From positions 124,001 to 188,000 of the forward strand of contig CALKER010000007.1 of the NCBI GenBank assembly GCA_938084835.1: DNA of 64,000 bases, in the 5' to 3' direction. The position numbers and the translations under genes were made by a program. The stretch is from an uncultured Thermoguttaceae bacterium (GTDB taxonomy: Bacteria > Planctomycetota > Planctomycetia > Pirellulales > Thermoguttaceae). This document shows, piece after piece, positions 50,318-60,823 of this stretch. The notes beneath the pieces were generated by a model. That model worked only from the letters and a program-made list of their open reading frames with translations. It did not search any database and had not been told where the DNA came from. The number at the start of each line of letters is the position of its first letter. Within the stretch, counting starts at the first letter, position 1.

Positions 50318-51130
50318 TCAACCGTTCTTGCTGGCCGGCAGACCGTAGCAGCTCAGCACCTCCTCGGCCAACTGCCGGTAATCTTGGGCACCGGGAGAAT
50401 CCGGGGCGTACTGCAGAATGGATTTACCGAAGCTTGGGGCCTCCGCCAATCGGACATTGCGGCGGATCCGTGTCTGAAAGATGCGCACCTCGGACCAAGG
50501 GGCTTTCTGGCCTCGCATTTGGCGGAAAAACCGCTCGACATCCTCTCCCACTTCCGCTGCCAAGCGAGTGTTACCGTCGTACATGCAAAGGATTATTCCC
50601 CGAACCCGCAGGCGAGCGTTCAAACGTCGCACCACCAGATCAATGGTTTGCAGCAACTTACTTAGGCCGTGGAGAGCTAGAAAGTGCGGCTGCAAGGTAA
50701 TCAATATCTCCTCCACCGCCGCCAAGGCGTTGAGCGTGAGGATCCCCAACGACGGCGGACAGTCCACCAACAAAAAGTCGAAAACCTCTTTGTCTTCTCG
50801 AAGTTTATCGCGAAGTATCACTTCCCGACCGACCACTCCGGCCAGCTCCACCTCGGCGGCAGCCAAATCTAAGTGCGAAGGAATTAAGAAGAGGTTCTCC
50901 CCCACCTCACGCCGCACCGAAGCCAAGGGCACATCACGGACAAGCACGTCGTAAATCGATGTTGTTTCGGGACGAGGTTCCACCCCCAGGTGAAGAGATG
51001 CATGAGCCTGCGGATCCAAATCGATAAGGCACACACGGTACCCGCGTTCCGCCAGAGCAGCCCCCAAGTTGACTGCCGTGGTGGTTTTGCCAACTCCCCC
51101 CTTTTGATTCAAAATGGCGATTTGCTGCAT
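50318..51130 (-). CDS. ParA/Soj-family ATPase
   Basis: A 270-residue deviant-Walker ATPase used in DNA or cargo partitioning. It has KGGVGKTTTAVNLG near residue 10 with the signature lysine, the acidic loop LIDLDPQAHAS, Walker B FLLVDCPPSLG and the late QTRIRRNVRLAEAPSFG typical of chromosomal Soj. No parB or parS (TGTTNCACGTGAAACA-like) site was seen, so chromosome segregation is inferred. It starts 109 bases after thyX on the same strand. Confidence 0.94.
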   Translation of the reverse strand: MQQIAILNQKGGVGKTTTAVNLGAALAERGYRVCLIDLDPQAHASLHLGVEPRPETTSIYDVLVRDVPLASVRREVGENLFLIPSHLDLAAAEVELAGVVGREVILRDKLREDKEVFDFLLVDCPPSLGILTLNALAAVEEILITLQPHFLALHGLSKLLQTIDLVVRRLNARLRVRGIILCMYDGNTRLAAEVGEDVERFFRQMRGQKAPWSEVRIFQTRIRRNVRLAEAPSFGKSILQYAPDSPGAQDYRQLAEEVLSCYGLPASKNG

Positions 51131-51239
51131 CGTGTCGTGCGCTTCTTCAACACCAACCTTTCACGTCGAACTGTCGCCCCCGAGCCACTTTCACCTCCCG
51201 CACCGACGAAACGGTAGGAGATCACCACCTTCGTTTCTC

Positions 51240-52202
51240 CTAATCCGGCGGCGAGAGTTCGTCCTCCCCACTGGGTGGCAGAGAAATCTGGTCCTGGGGC
51301 GCCGGGCCCTCGTCGCCGACCCACAGCCCTAACCGCCGCAGTTTTTCCCGACATTCGTCGCGCTCACGACATCGAGCTTGCTGGGCCCACTGGGGATGCT
51401 GCGCTTTCCAAAAGTCCTCCTCATGTGCGGGCAACCGACCAGCTTGCGCAAGGTTGCGAATCACCTCTTGATCAAGCCGGGAAAGTGTCACCGCAGCCAG
51501 CCGATAATCTTCAAAGGCTTCCCACACCAAAGGAAAAAGCGGGCGCACAATTTCGTGGCCTATCGTGAGCGCATATTGTCGAATTTCCCACTGCGCCGCC
51601 GGATCCATCCGCAATTCCAAAAAGTGTAGCAGATTGTGCAGGTCAATTTTCCAATAAGCTTCCGTGTAAGTGGCAAGGGGTAAATCTTTTCGCGCTTGCT
51701 CCCGAGCCACCCCGGCTTGGAGCCTTTTTTCATAAACGGATCGGGCCTTCCGGTGGAGGTCTTCCTCCTCCTGCGAAAGCAGTCGGCCCACTTCCGGATC
51801 GAGGTAACCTTGACTCCCCTGCCTATTGGCTGACGATTGCCTGCGCCACCCATCGGGGGGGGTCTTCTGGGCAGCATCAATGGCAATCGAATATCGCGTG
51901 CTGTACTCGTTAACCGACGCTGTCCGGTGCCGGATCCATTGCCGCCAACAATCCATGGGCACGCGAACGAGGAATTTCAGCTCCGCCATTTCAAAGGGCG
52001 TGGTATGCCGGTGACGCATTAAGTAGCGGATTAACGTACGGTCATCGGAGACACTCCGCGTGCCTTGGCCATAACTGACCCTCGCCGCCTGAACAATGGC
52101 CGAATCGTCCCCCATCACATCCACAAGGCACACAAAGCCTTGGTCCAACACCGGGAACTTTTTCCATCGAAGTTGTTCGACAACACCCAAATTGGAGCTC
52201 AT
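51240..52202 (-). CDS. thyX: Flavin-dependent thymidylate synthase
   Basis: Makes dTMP from dUMP with FAD and methylene-tetrahydrofolate. The diagnostic ThyX motif RHRTASVNEYSTRYS is at residues 91-105, with the substrate loops MRHRHTTPFEMAELKF before it and LHNLLHFLELRMDPAAQWEIR after it. At 320 residues it exceeds the 220-250 norm because of a C-terminal extension of about 60 residues and some internal additions. It may share a transcript with parA. Confidence 0.97.
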   Translation of the reverse strand: MSSNLGVVEQLRWKKFPVLDQGFVCLVDVMGDDSAIVQAARVSYGQGTRSVSDDRTLIRYLMRHRHTTPFEMAELKFLVRVPMDCWRQWIRHRTASVNEYSTRYSIAIDAAQKTPPDGWRRQSSANRQGSQGYLDPEVGRLLSQEEEDLHRKARSVYEKRLQAGVAREQARKDLPLATYTEAYWKIDLHNLLHFLELRMDPAAQWEIRQYALTIGHEIVRPLFPLVWEAFEDYRLAAVTLSRLDQEVIRNLAQAGRLPAHEEDFWKAQHPQWAQQARCRERDECREKLRRLGLWVGDEGPAPQDQISLPPSGEDELSPPD

Positions 52203-52703
52203 GCTAACTTCATGCTAAGTAAGCCTAACGATCATGCTTAATGAGCCTGACGCATCTGGGCCTCATGTGCGGTGGCAACGGCCGATACGCCCAAAACCCA
52301 AAACTCCCGATGTCCTCTTAGGCGCGGGCCCTCAGACTTTCTCCGTCTCGCCTGGTTAAAGCCCCTAAAATACTCTGCTTTCCTAGTCTCTACATTTTTC
52401 GCAGGATGACAAAAACCAAAGGTCCGAGAAATATCGTCTTTTTTGTAACCACCCCTGCGGGAAACTCCCTGTCACCCCGGCGCGAACTTGAGCCACCTCG
52501 ATTAACAGATTCCGAGTCCGAAAGGTTTACCCCCGCGTCAATAGATCCGGATCCATCGAGGAAAAGTCATTGTGGAACTAGGACCACGTTCTCGCAAGAC
52601 CGGCTTAATGTCTGGCGTTTAACCCCCTCAATAAGGCAGGATTTTGGCTCCGCGACAGTGCTGTGGGGCTGATACGAGCGGCCAAAGAGGGTGTCTCACC
52701 GGG
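52203..52703. other. Spacer upstream of thyX
   Basis: No gene supported. The plus-strand frame at 52406-52672 has no motif. Confidence 0.3.
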
Positions 52704-52994
52704 TCACGGCTGTGACGGAGATGGGGGCTCAGGCAAAGGTTTTTGCAACAATTCTTCGACTAGTTTCGCCAAATACGAGGGATTATTCGTAGCCACAAGA
52801 TGATCGATTCGGCTTTGGGGCACGCCCAGACCCGCTAAAGCTTGAGCCACCCGACGCCACAGATTCTTCCGTCGGTTGCCCTCCGTCAAATAAAGCTCCG
52901 AAACAAGCTCCTGCAAACGCTGAAGGCGGATAAGGGATTGATGACGGTAATAATCCCGAATCACCCGCTCTTGATACGTGCGCCGTCGAGTCAT
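52704..52994 (-). CDS. Small hypothetical protein
   Basis: A 96-residue protein I do not recognise. The first 40 residues are basic and helical (YQERVIRDYYRHQSLIRLQRLQELV). A second helical part (LWRRVAQALAGLGVPQSRIDHLV) follows, and the tail is Pro-rich (PLPEPPSPSQP). CGAGG lies about eight bases before the ATG. The amphipathic, well-ordered composition argues that it is real. It is soluble, with no signal peptide. Confidence 0.6.
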   Translation of the reverse strand: MTRRRTYQERVIRDYYRHQSLIRLQRLQELVSELYLTEGNRRKNLWRRVAQALAGLGVPQSRIDHLVATNNPSYLAKLVEELLQKPLPEPPSPSQP

Positions 52995-53331
52995 TTATGC
53001 TGCCTCGTGCTTAACAAAAGTTTGCCTCACGGACCGGAAATGCCGGGAATACTCTTAACGGCTCACCAATTCCCAATCGCTTGCCCCTTAAAATTGCTTG
53101 CTCAAGCACTTAGCTTCCCTGGCCCAGCCAATCACCCCGCGAAGCAGGGAAGCACCATCGGTGGGCTGGCAACCTTATACGGACTAAGCTTTCCAGCGTA
53201 TCCCGCTATGTGGGATTATTCTCGGAAAAAACACCGACGATCTTCAGCAGGTATCAAAGAGCCTCTTGGGCTTCTCCATTTAGTAAGTCTATGGAGCGAA
53301 GGACTTCAACCAGATATGAAGGAGGATCCGG
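52995..53331. other. Spacer before biotin ligase gene
   Basis: A divergent intergenic region. No gene seen. AAGGAGG at its right end is the biotin ligase ribosome binding site. Confidence 0.35.
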
Positions 53332-54324
53332 ATGACCACCGGGCATATCCCTCCAGAGAACGGTGTAAGCCCATCGGAAGCTTTCGTGGGCAGAAAGATG
53401 CCGGCAGCCAGCTTTTTCGGCCGGGAAGTTCCCTTGGCGGCCTTCGTGGAGCACTTCGGGCTAATCGACTCGACCAATTCTTATGCCCGTCGATTAATTG
53501 AGGAGCAAACTCCCTCCCTGTCGTGCCAAGTGCCTTATTTGATTATCGCCGATTCCCAGACATCAGGCCGGGGAAGGGAAGGACGAAGGTGGTGGACCGG
53601 CCCGGGAAGCCTGGCCTTCAGCCTTCTGCTTGATGAAACAGCCGTTCCCCTCGGAAAGAGGGGCCAGGCCGACCTGCGTTCTGCCGTCAGATATTTAGGC
53701 TTAGTGGCCGCGCTGGCCCTGCTGCGAAGCCTCCTTCAGCTCATGCCCACCAAATTGGTCCCGTGGTACGCTGCGCCGCGGGGCAAGCACCGGAAGACAA
53801 CCTCACCCCCGCTGCCAGTTCGGGCCGATGCCTCAGGAAATCACGCCTTCCCAACCACAAATAATCTTCAGCATATTGTGGGGTTAAAGTGGCCCAACGA
53901 CCTTTTGGTTAATGGTCGAAAACTGGCGGGGATCCTGGTCGAGCTTGTGGCTCCCAAGTGGGCAATTATCGGCGTTGGTGTCAACACAAATTGCTCATTA
54001 CAGTCGGCACCGGCAGAAATTCGGCAAAGGGCTGTAAGCCTGCTTGATCTGACCGGAACCATCTGCGACCATCGTTGCCTTCTTGCTCTTTGGCTAACTC
54101 ACACGGCAAATCTGTTGACTACAATGGAGACATCACCAACTGTGGTGGCGGAGGAGGCCCACAAGCTGTGCGTCAACACAGGAGAATGGGTCTGCGTGCG
54201 GATTGGGGGCCAAATAGTCTCCGGCCCATGCGAAGGTATTGGGCACGACGGGGCCCTCTTGATTCGACACAATGGCGAGCTTCTCCGAATCTACACGGGC
54301 CATCTTGTGGACGAACCTCACTAG
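53332..54324 (+). CDS. birA: Biotin-[acetyl-CoA carboxylase] ligase
   Basis: Attaches biotin to the carboxyl carrier protein using ATP. Catalytic-domain features are DSTNSYARRL, the nucleotide loop SGRGREGRRWW, the biotin-binding LKWPNDLLVNGRKLAGILVE and IIGVGVNTN, and the small C-terminal barrel (GEWVCVRIGGQIVSGPCEGI). There is no N-terminal DNA-binding domain, so it is a monofunctional ligase. A roughly 40-residue polar insert sits at about 145-185 (KHRKTTSPPLPVRADASGNH). AAGGAGG lies six bases before the ATG. Confidence 0.92.
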   Translation: MTTGHIPPENGVSPSEAFVGRKMPAASFFGREVPLAAFVEHFGLIDSTNSYARRLIEEQTPSLSCQVPYLIIADSQTSGRGREGRRWWTGPGSLAFSLLLDETAVPLGKRGQADLRSAVRYLGLVAALALLRSLLQLMPTKLVPWYAAPRGKHRKTTSPPLPVRADASGNHAFPTTNNLQHIVGLKWPNDLLVNGRKLAGILVELVAPKWAIIGVGVNTNCSLQSAPAEIRQRAVSLLDLTGTICDHRCLLALWLTHTANLLTTMETSPTVVAEEAHKLCVNTGEWVCVRIGGQIVSGPCEGIGHDGALLIRHNGELLRIYTGHLVDEPH

Positions 54325-54653
54325 TCGTCCGGAAGCCTTTGGCGGCTATAGCTCGGACCTGCCGACGTAAGTTCCAACCGAAATTCATTTTTGCAGCTAA
54401 GGCCCCCGTGCCACGAGTCGCCGCAGAGACGCCCCCCGCACTGGCTTTTTTGGCCACTCAGTTAAAGCCGGCATTTCTGGGCTACAGTCGTGGGTTCTCG
54501 CACCTTGGAACGGGGCCACGCATGCGCGCCGCGGATGCTTTGTTCCCGTCCGATCTGCTCGTGAATCCACTGCAGGCCACCCGTGCGCGCGGCGGGTACT
54601 CCGTAGCCTATGCCTGAGGATACTCAGGGAAGATTTCGGGCGTGGGCCCCACC
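54325..54653. other. Spacer between convergent birA and DUF1559 genes
   Basis: No gene recognised and no clean terminator. Confidence 0.3.
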
Positions 54654-55637
54654 TTAATAGCCGCCTAGATTTGTTTCGCCTCCGTCCCTTGTGGACAGGG
54701 CACGATAAATCGTCAAATCGATGGTATTGGAGATAAATCGAACAGTACCATCTCCAAACGCGAAGTTACCACCGCCGGGATGAAAACTCCCGAACGCACC
54801 GTTATTCCCGTTGTAATGGACCCCGGTTCCTGGTGGCGTGTTTAGAGGATTGTCAGTGGTGCGTAACGAGTCGGTATGTCGCACGGCAATCCACCATCTG
54901 TTTACCCCCTGAGCCGTGTGCGACCGGATCACTTCGCCAATGAAGAACGTATTACTTAAACCATCTGTGCACATCGCCGGAGGAAGCGAACGAATATACA
55001 TAAACATGCCCGTATTACCCGCCTTCACCGCTCCGCTGATCCCCTGGCTCGGGCCGATCGAGCCCGAGCACAAGGCGTAGCTGCCCGTGGAGTAAACAGG
55101 CGTACCACTTAGGTAAAGCGGTTCATCCGTCGAGCTCGGGCAGACAAAAATAGCCGGGCGCATGCGGAAAAGCTGGTCATAGTTAGGAATGAGCTGATAC
55201 CAATTCGTCGTGCTTGGTCCAAAACCACAGTTGGCCGGATGAATTGCTCCCAGCTGAAAGCCAATCTGCTGGTAGATCGGCTGCTGCTCGATGTACGGCA
55301 AAATCATTACGAAGCCGCTGGTCCCTTGCCGTTGATAATCTGCTGCATAGTTTGCTGCAGCGGGATTGTTCGAGGTAAGACCGTAATAATCCGAACAGTC
55401 GCTGCCCATTCGTCCCGGCGGGTAAGATTTGATGACATTTTCATAGGAATGCAGCGCAAGTACCAGTTGTTTGAGATTGTTGGTGCACTGAGAACGTCGA
55501 GCCGCTTCGCGCGCCGCCTGAACTGCTGGAAGCAAAAGCGCAATCAGAATTCCAATAATCGCTATCACCACCAAAAGCTCGACCAAGGTAAAAGCCTTGG
55601 TTTGTCCACGGAATAGCTTCACCTGTTCAATTCGCAT
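54654..55637 (-). CDS. DUF1559 prepilin-like protein
   Basis: A 327-residue protein of the family hugely expanded in planctomycetes. The N-terminus has a type IV pilin-like signal: a short basic lead, then FTLVELLVVIAIIGILIALL, with the peptidase site before Phe. The conserved AREAARRSQCTNNLKQL follows. The C-terminal globular part carries the family marks GLSNTFFIGEV and FHPGGGNFAFGDGTVRFI (the DUF1559 H-x-G-G motif). The function is unknown; such proteins may be pseudopilins or surface proteins. GGAGG precedes the ATG. Confidence 0.96.
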   Translation of the reverse strand: MRIEQVKLFRGQTKAFTLVELLVVIAIIGILIALLLPAVQAAREAARRSQCTNNLKQLVLALHSYENVIKSYPPGRMGSDCSDYYGLTSNNPAAANYAADYQRQGTSGFVMILPYIEQQPIYQQIGFQLGAIHPANCGFGPSTTNWYQLIPNYDQLFRMRPAIFVCPSSTDEPLYLSGTPVYSTGSYALCSGSIGPSQGISGAVKAGNTGMFMYIRSLPPAMCTDGLSNTFFIGEVIRSHTAQGVNRWWIAVRHTDSLRTTDNPLNTPPGTGVHYNGNNGAFGSFHPGGGNFAFGDGTVRFISNTIDLTIYRALSTRDGGETNLGGY

Positions 55638-55949
55638 CGCGGCACCTCCATCACTGAGTAAAGTTAACGACTCCCGTCCAACTCATTTGCCGCGGCCATC
55701 ACAAGGCCACCCACCAGCCAGGAAGCCAACCGAAGCGATCCACACAGTGGGGATTTTTGCGAAAAACACGTTGCCAATAAAACGACCGAAGAGGACGAAT
55801 CCCCAACCATCGCTAACCCGCCCGCGTCTTAGTTGGCCCGCCTCTGGCCCTGACCGCGCGCGTACCTCTCGTACTCTTTTTCACTCCTTGGTTGCCCTTC
55901 TCATTGCCCAGCTGCAACAGGCACCGTCCGACACTATCCCCGTTTGGAT
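55638..55949. other. Spacer between lipoprotein and DUF1559 genes
   Basis: No gene. The minus-strand right end carries GGAGG for the DUF1559 gene. Confidence 0.3.
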
Positions 55950-56441
55950 TCACATAATACCGGGATCCTCGGAGCTTGGCTGGATCGCTCCGGGTGGCAA
56001 ATTCTTTAGCGGCCCAGAGATATGGATCTGCAAATTGTCCGTGGGACCATCAATTTGAACGGTAATGCCACTGGTCTCCGGCTTGGCGTACCTTTCATCG
56101 ATGAGGGAGACACTCTCCGTCCCCACCATCGCCCGGATAATCACCGCTACTTTATGCTGACCAACGACACAGCCGTCACCTGGCGTGGCGGTAGTCAAAG
56201 TGAATCGGCCCGTCGTCGGGTCGATCTCGCCCGAGGCCGCTCGAGCACCGGTCGGCACAAACTGAATAAACGCCTGTACCCCTTGCGGGAGATTGAGCGG
56301 TTGACCATCAACAAGCACCATGCCAGAAACTTTCACAATCCTTGGTCCCCCCCCGCCACACCCAATCAAAGAAGAGATGAACAGCAAAACCGCTATCAGA
56401 CCGAAAGTGAGCCGACACCTACTAAGGCGGCCGGAGACCAT
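55950..56441 (-). CDS. Planctomycete-type lipoprotein
   Basis: A 163-residue lipoprotein. The signal peptide ends with the lipobox LIGC at about residues 25-28, and a Gly run follows. The mature part looks like a small beta-sandwich of the carboxypeptidase-regulatory type (VSGMVLVDGQPLNLPQGVQ, GEIDPTTGRFTLTTATPGDG, VGQHKVAVIIRA). Lipoproteins of this kind commonly sit next to DUF1559 genes in planctomycetes, as here. AGGAG lies about seven bases before the ATG. Confidence 0.88.
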   Translation of the reverse strand: MVSGRLSRCRLTFGLIAVLLFISSLIGCGGGGPRIVKVSGMVLVDGQPLNLPQGVQAFIQFVPTGARAASGEIDPTTGRFTLTTATPGDGCVVGQHKVAVIIRAMVGTESVSLIDERYAKPETSGITVQIDGPTDNLQIHISGPLKNLPPGAIQPSSEDPGIM

Positions 56442-58260
56442 AGCTTTTCTCCTACGGTTTTGTGGCTAACGGTAAATTATTCAACGAATTTATTCAGATG
56501 ATTTGCCCTACTCTGAAGCCTCGATCCCACAGAATGCATGATTTCTAATGGTTTGATTGGTATTTGGTACTCCGCAAGTGGCCAACGCGACGTATTGCCA
56601 CCTCTACCAGCTATGAGCGGAACCTACGGCCAATTTCGGTGAGCCAGTGTATTTGCGGCGGTGTAACGGCTTGTGATACGGAGCGGCTCTCAAGCATAAA
56701 CAGCCCGCCCGTCCGAAGCTCTCACCTCCAACCGAGAACACCTGCGGTGGGCTTTTGCAAAGAAGATCCCCTGACTTGATCGCTCCCGGTAAGATTTAAC
56801 CGGGACACCCCTAGGTCGGCAACTCACTTAGATTATAACCGCGACTTCTCTTAACTTACAGCCGAGACCTGCCTCATTTCAAGCAATTTCAACAAATGAC
56901 TCGTCAATTGCAAGTTCGAGTCAAAGCCAAAGCGCTTTTCCAAAGTACTTCTGCGCCGAAGTAGGGGACCTTTCTGAGAGTCCAAGCGCATTCCAACAAG
57001 TGACCGGCAGATCGCCGGAAACCCCACCAGACGGAATAAATCCCGAGAAAAAGTTTTCCGACATTTCCCGATTACAAAACTGAAAAAATCACAGGGCTAA
57101 GATCACGACCTCTTATTTCCGGCAGGACGATCTTGCGCTCTCATACCCTATTACTTGCACGGCGTTTGCCTCGAGACCCCTTCCCTTGGATTGCGATCGA
57201 GGAGTTTCGGGAGGTACGGAGAAGCCAGGTCGATTCCTGAGGCACAAGCCCCACGTTTGGGTCCATCGTTGCTCCTGGCGAAACCACAACGAGAGCCGAC
57301 AGGGGAACCTATCCCACGCTCTTCTGGCTCGCGCCGAGAGGGCCACAGCAGACATCCGCCGCAGACTTCGCCTCGCGCCACGTTACGGTTGGTTTGCTAC
57401 CTTTAGCCAGCGGCAACTTCATCAGGCCCCCTGCGGTAGCCGACCGCGATAACATCGAAGCCCACTGATTTCAGCCAAAAGCCTTCGTCGTCGTCTTCTT
57501 ACGGTAAACAGCACCCGGCGCTCATGACGACACTGTTGAAGTTAAAGAGTACCAATCGCAGCTTTTCCTGACCGCCTCCGTCGGCAAGACGGTTCGAGCG
57601 CCCTGATCTTCACAGGCCGCGCATTCCCAAGCATCATCTGGGGATTTCCAGTACTATCGGAGAGACCGAAGCCCCAGCGGCCGGCGACAACAACCTGCCG
57701 ATGATAACCAATCCTACGGCCCAACGGCCGTCCGAACAAAAGGCGCCGAGGAGCAAAGAGCGCGATACTTGCCGGCCAGGCCGGGTCACGGGGGACACCT
57801 TTCCGCAGCAGTGGAAGGCATGAGTTCAGCCGGAACGACACGCTAACCGTGCTCGGTGCTCACGGGCGAGCCGAGCCACATATTCCCCTTTGGCTCTGAT
57901 CGAAAGCTTTACCAGGTCAGTGGTGGGTCTCAAATTACTAGGCCTACCACCCGCAAGGTTGTCCCTTCTGCAAATCCGGCAGCAATTTCTGGCCCATGGT
58001 TGTGCATCACTGACAAACCTCCCATGCCAAGCCAATCCGGCGGCCCGGTGGACGCGCTTCCCCAATGGTCGCGATTGGCTCATCTCCCCATTGCCGGGGA
58101 CAGCCATGCCGGGGAATCGTCTCTGGAGGCTATCGGTTCCACAGGTTGCTTTCCACAGGGCGAATTAAGCAGGACCAGCGGAGCAGCGGCCCTTCCGCCG
58201 TCGGCTTGAGCATTTCTTTAGCTGTCTCGGCTAACTGTCTAAGTTCGCCAATGGAACCGT
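56442..58260. other. 1.8-kb gene-free region
   Basis: No gene supported. Short overlapping frames between 57100 and 58200 on both strands have no motif. Around 56820-57080 the DNA is AT-richer and repeats variants of AAGTGACC/CAACAAGTGAC. Confidence 0.35.
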
Positions 58261-59628
58261 TTACGCATCAACCGTGGGAAGCGCTGCCAACGCCTCGTCG
58301 ATTTTGTCTTGCGGGTATTCCAAGTCTTCCAGTTCGCCAGCTAAAAACTTGTCGTAAGCACCCAAATCACAAATGCCGTGTCCACTGAGGTTAAACAGGA
58401 TACACTTCTCCTGACCTGTTTCCCGACAACGAATAGCTTCGACCACAGCAGCGCGAATGGCATGGGAAGTCTCAGGTGCCGGGATGATCCCCTCGCTGGT
58501 AGCGAAAAGTTGCGCCGCCTGGAAGCACTCGTTCTGGTGATAGGCAGCTACTTCCACAATTCCCAGCTTTGTGAGGAGGCTAACCAGCGGTGCCATGCCG
58601 TGGTAGCGCAGTCCCCCCGCATGAATCCCCGGTGGCACGAAGTTGTGACCAAGCGTATACATCTTGATCAGTGGTGTCAGCTGACTTGTGTCTCCGAAAT
58701 CATAACGGTATTGGCCCCGACTCAAGGTGGGACACGCCCGAGGTTCTACGGCAATAAATCGAACCTCCTTACCCCGCAACCGATCGGCCACAAAGGGGAA
58801 GGCCAGCCCAGCAAAGTTACTTCCCCCGCCCACACAGCCGATCACCACATCAGGATAGTCCCCTACCAATTCGAACTGCTTTTTTGCTTCCAAACCGATG
58901 ATCGTTTGATGGAGCAAAACGTGATTGAGCACGCTGCCTAACGTGTACTTGGTTTCCGCATCTTTAATAGCCACTTCGATGGCTTCGCTAATGGCGATGC
59001 CCAGACTTCCGGGACAGTCGGGATCTTCCGCGAGGATTTTTCGGCCGGCTTCCGTGCGGTGGGAGGGGCTGGGGAGCACCTCGGCCCCCCACAGTTGCAT
59101 CATCGATTTACGGTAGGGCTTCTGATAAAAGCTCACCTTCACCATAAACACAAGGCATTCAAGACCGAAGAGGGTGCACGCAAAAGCCAATGATGAACCC
59201 CATTGTCCTGCCCCAGTTTCCGTAGCCAGCCGACGTACGCCTTCCACCTTGTTAAAGTAAGCCTGAGCTACGGCCGTATTCGGTTTGTGACTGCCGGGAG
59301 GACTATGGCTTTCGTCTTTGAAGTAGATGCGCGCGGGGGTTCGCAACGCCTTCTCGAGACTCCGTGCCCTCACAAGCGGCGTCGGACGCCATAGCTTGTA
59401 AACTTCGCGCACGGGCTCTGGGATAGCTATCCACCGCTCCGGGCTCATTTCCTGTTCGATTAGGGCCCGGGCAAAAATCGGCTCCAGGTCTCGTGGGCTT
59501 ATCGGCTGCTTGGTGCCGGGATGAAGCACCGGTGGAGGAGGTTCCGGCAAATCCGGCAAAATGTTGTACCAGGCATCCGGCAAATCCTTCTCCGACAACC
59601 CAATGCGGCGAACGGTATCGGCTGTCAC
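58261..59628 (-). CDS. TrpB2-type tryptophan synthase beta chain
   Basis: A 455-residue PLP enzyme of the TrpB2 (TIGR01415-like) group, which joins indole and serine to make tryptophan and often works without TrpA. The PLP lysine is in [14 protein letters not shown]. The phosphate loop is [23 protein letters not shown] and the late [12 protein letters not shown] are typical. An N-terminal extension of about 90 residues ([17 protein letters not shown]) is characteristic of TrpB2. The start is GTG with GGGAGG eight bases upstream. No other trp gene lies nearby. Confidence 0.93.
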   Translation of the reverse strand: MTADTVRRIGLSEKDLPDAWYNILPDLPEPPPPVLHPGTKQPISPRDLEPIFARALIEQEMSPERWIAIPEPVREVYKLWRPTPLVRARSLEKALRTPARIYFKDESHSPPGSHKPNTAVAQAYFNKVEGVRRLATETGAGQWGSSLAFACTLFGLECLVFMVKVSFYQKPYRKSMMQLWGAEVLPSPSHRTEAGRKILAEDPDCPGSLGIAISEAIEVAIKDAETKYTLGSVLNHVLLHQTIIGLEAKKQFELVGDYPDVVIGCVGGGSNFAGLAFPFVADRLRGKEVRFIAVEPRACPTLSRGQYRYDFGDTSQLTPLIKMYTLGHNFVPPGIHAGGLRYHGMAPLVSLLTKLGIVEVAAYHQNECFQAAQLFATSEGIIPAPETSHAIRAAVVEAIRCRETGQEKCILFNLSGHGICDLGAYDKFLAGELEDLEYPQDKIDEALAALPTVDA

Positions 59629-60823
59629 ACTTTTTTCCTCCCAAGCGCTTTGACTAGTATCGTTGATTAACTCCGACGTGTTAGTGACCCCAGTCGAACG
59701 AACTCCATGATTTCTTGCTTCTGCCGCTTTCGGTCACCCCAAACATTCTGGAGTACCGGCAACCCACTTCCGTTTCTGTCCAGACTTGTTCACGGCGATA
59801 GAAACTGCGGTTAAAGCCGAATTTCTGTCGCTTTAGTTCCCCTGACTTTCTCCTGCCCGCACCACGGCATGGACCACACCTCCACTCTTATAAGCACTCA
59901 TGTGGCGAAAAACCCGAGGCCCGTTTCCCATAACCCCGTCTCGGTAAGCAAATCTTTATGGTGATCATCAGGCTAAAGGGACGCAAGGGGCTGCCCCCAA
60001 CCCTGGTGGGCCACCTAAATGCGACCGCGTGGTACAGCGGCAACCACAAGCTGCCCGCCGACCCTGGCGGGCCATCCGGGCCGGGAGGACCCAGACCTTG
60101 CGGAATCCTCCGCCTTAGAACGTTTTGCGACTTTCGTTTCCGGAACGTAAAATTGGGCACTAAAAAGTGACAAAACTCCAATAAACGGCTTGGGACGATC
60201 CGGAGTGTAGGCCGGAAAACTCAGTTCGCTAATGCCTGTCACCAACGCGGACCTCACAAAACCCAAGGTTAGTTGTTTTAGGAGAGTGCTTAGTGAGCCG
60301 ACCTCCTCGGGCCTAGCACATTAAGCGCTAAACCTCCCCCAAAGCTCACACGAATGTGACGAGGCGAGCGGATTTTCGGTTACCACTTCGCGGGCATTTT
60401 CACGGGGAAAATCCCACCTTTGCCAACCGGTTCACACCCCTTAAACACGGCCGCCGTTCTCCGGAGGGTCAGAGGCCTCGAATCCTGCGGGCGAACCGTC
60501 ATAATTAGGCATCGTTATTCCTGAGTATAAGCTGAGGAAAATTCGCAGTGGCCCACAGACCAATTTCTTTCTTGGTAGGACCGGGTAGGAAAAGTCTCGA
60601 TTTGATGCCCTCCTGCTTTGGAAGCTTTCGGCGAAAAGCCGTCCTTCCTCCACAACCCCGGTCTCGTGGGAACCCGCCAACCCACCGGCCTGACTGTGTT
60701 GAGAAGTGTGCTCGATACTCTAGCTTGCGAAAGAGCGAGTCTAAGAACCCTCCTCCACAAATCCAAAATGACCCATTCTTGCCAGGAGCCGCTTCCCCTC
60801 CGACTCGTCCGCAGTCAGTCGTT
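59629..60823. other. Spacer before M28 peptidase gene
   Basis: No separate gene. A GC-rich imperfect repeat at about 59990-60090 (CCAACCCTGGTGGGCCACC and GCCGACCCTGGCGGGCCATC) is present. The in-frame stretch 60548-60823 upstream of the peptidase is open but reads as Pro/Arg-rich filler. Confidence 0.35.

Noticed and set aside
52842..53501. 219-codon plus-strand frame
   Set aside because: Antisense to the 96-residue gene and overlapping the biotin ligase start in another frame; a shadow.
59888..60181. Collagen-like Gly-Pro peptide on the minus strand
   Set aside because: The Gly-Pro run comes from one short GC-rich imperfect DNA repeat and is not sustained as a triplet repeat.
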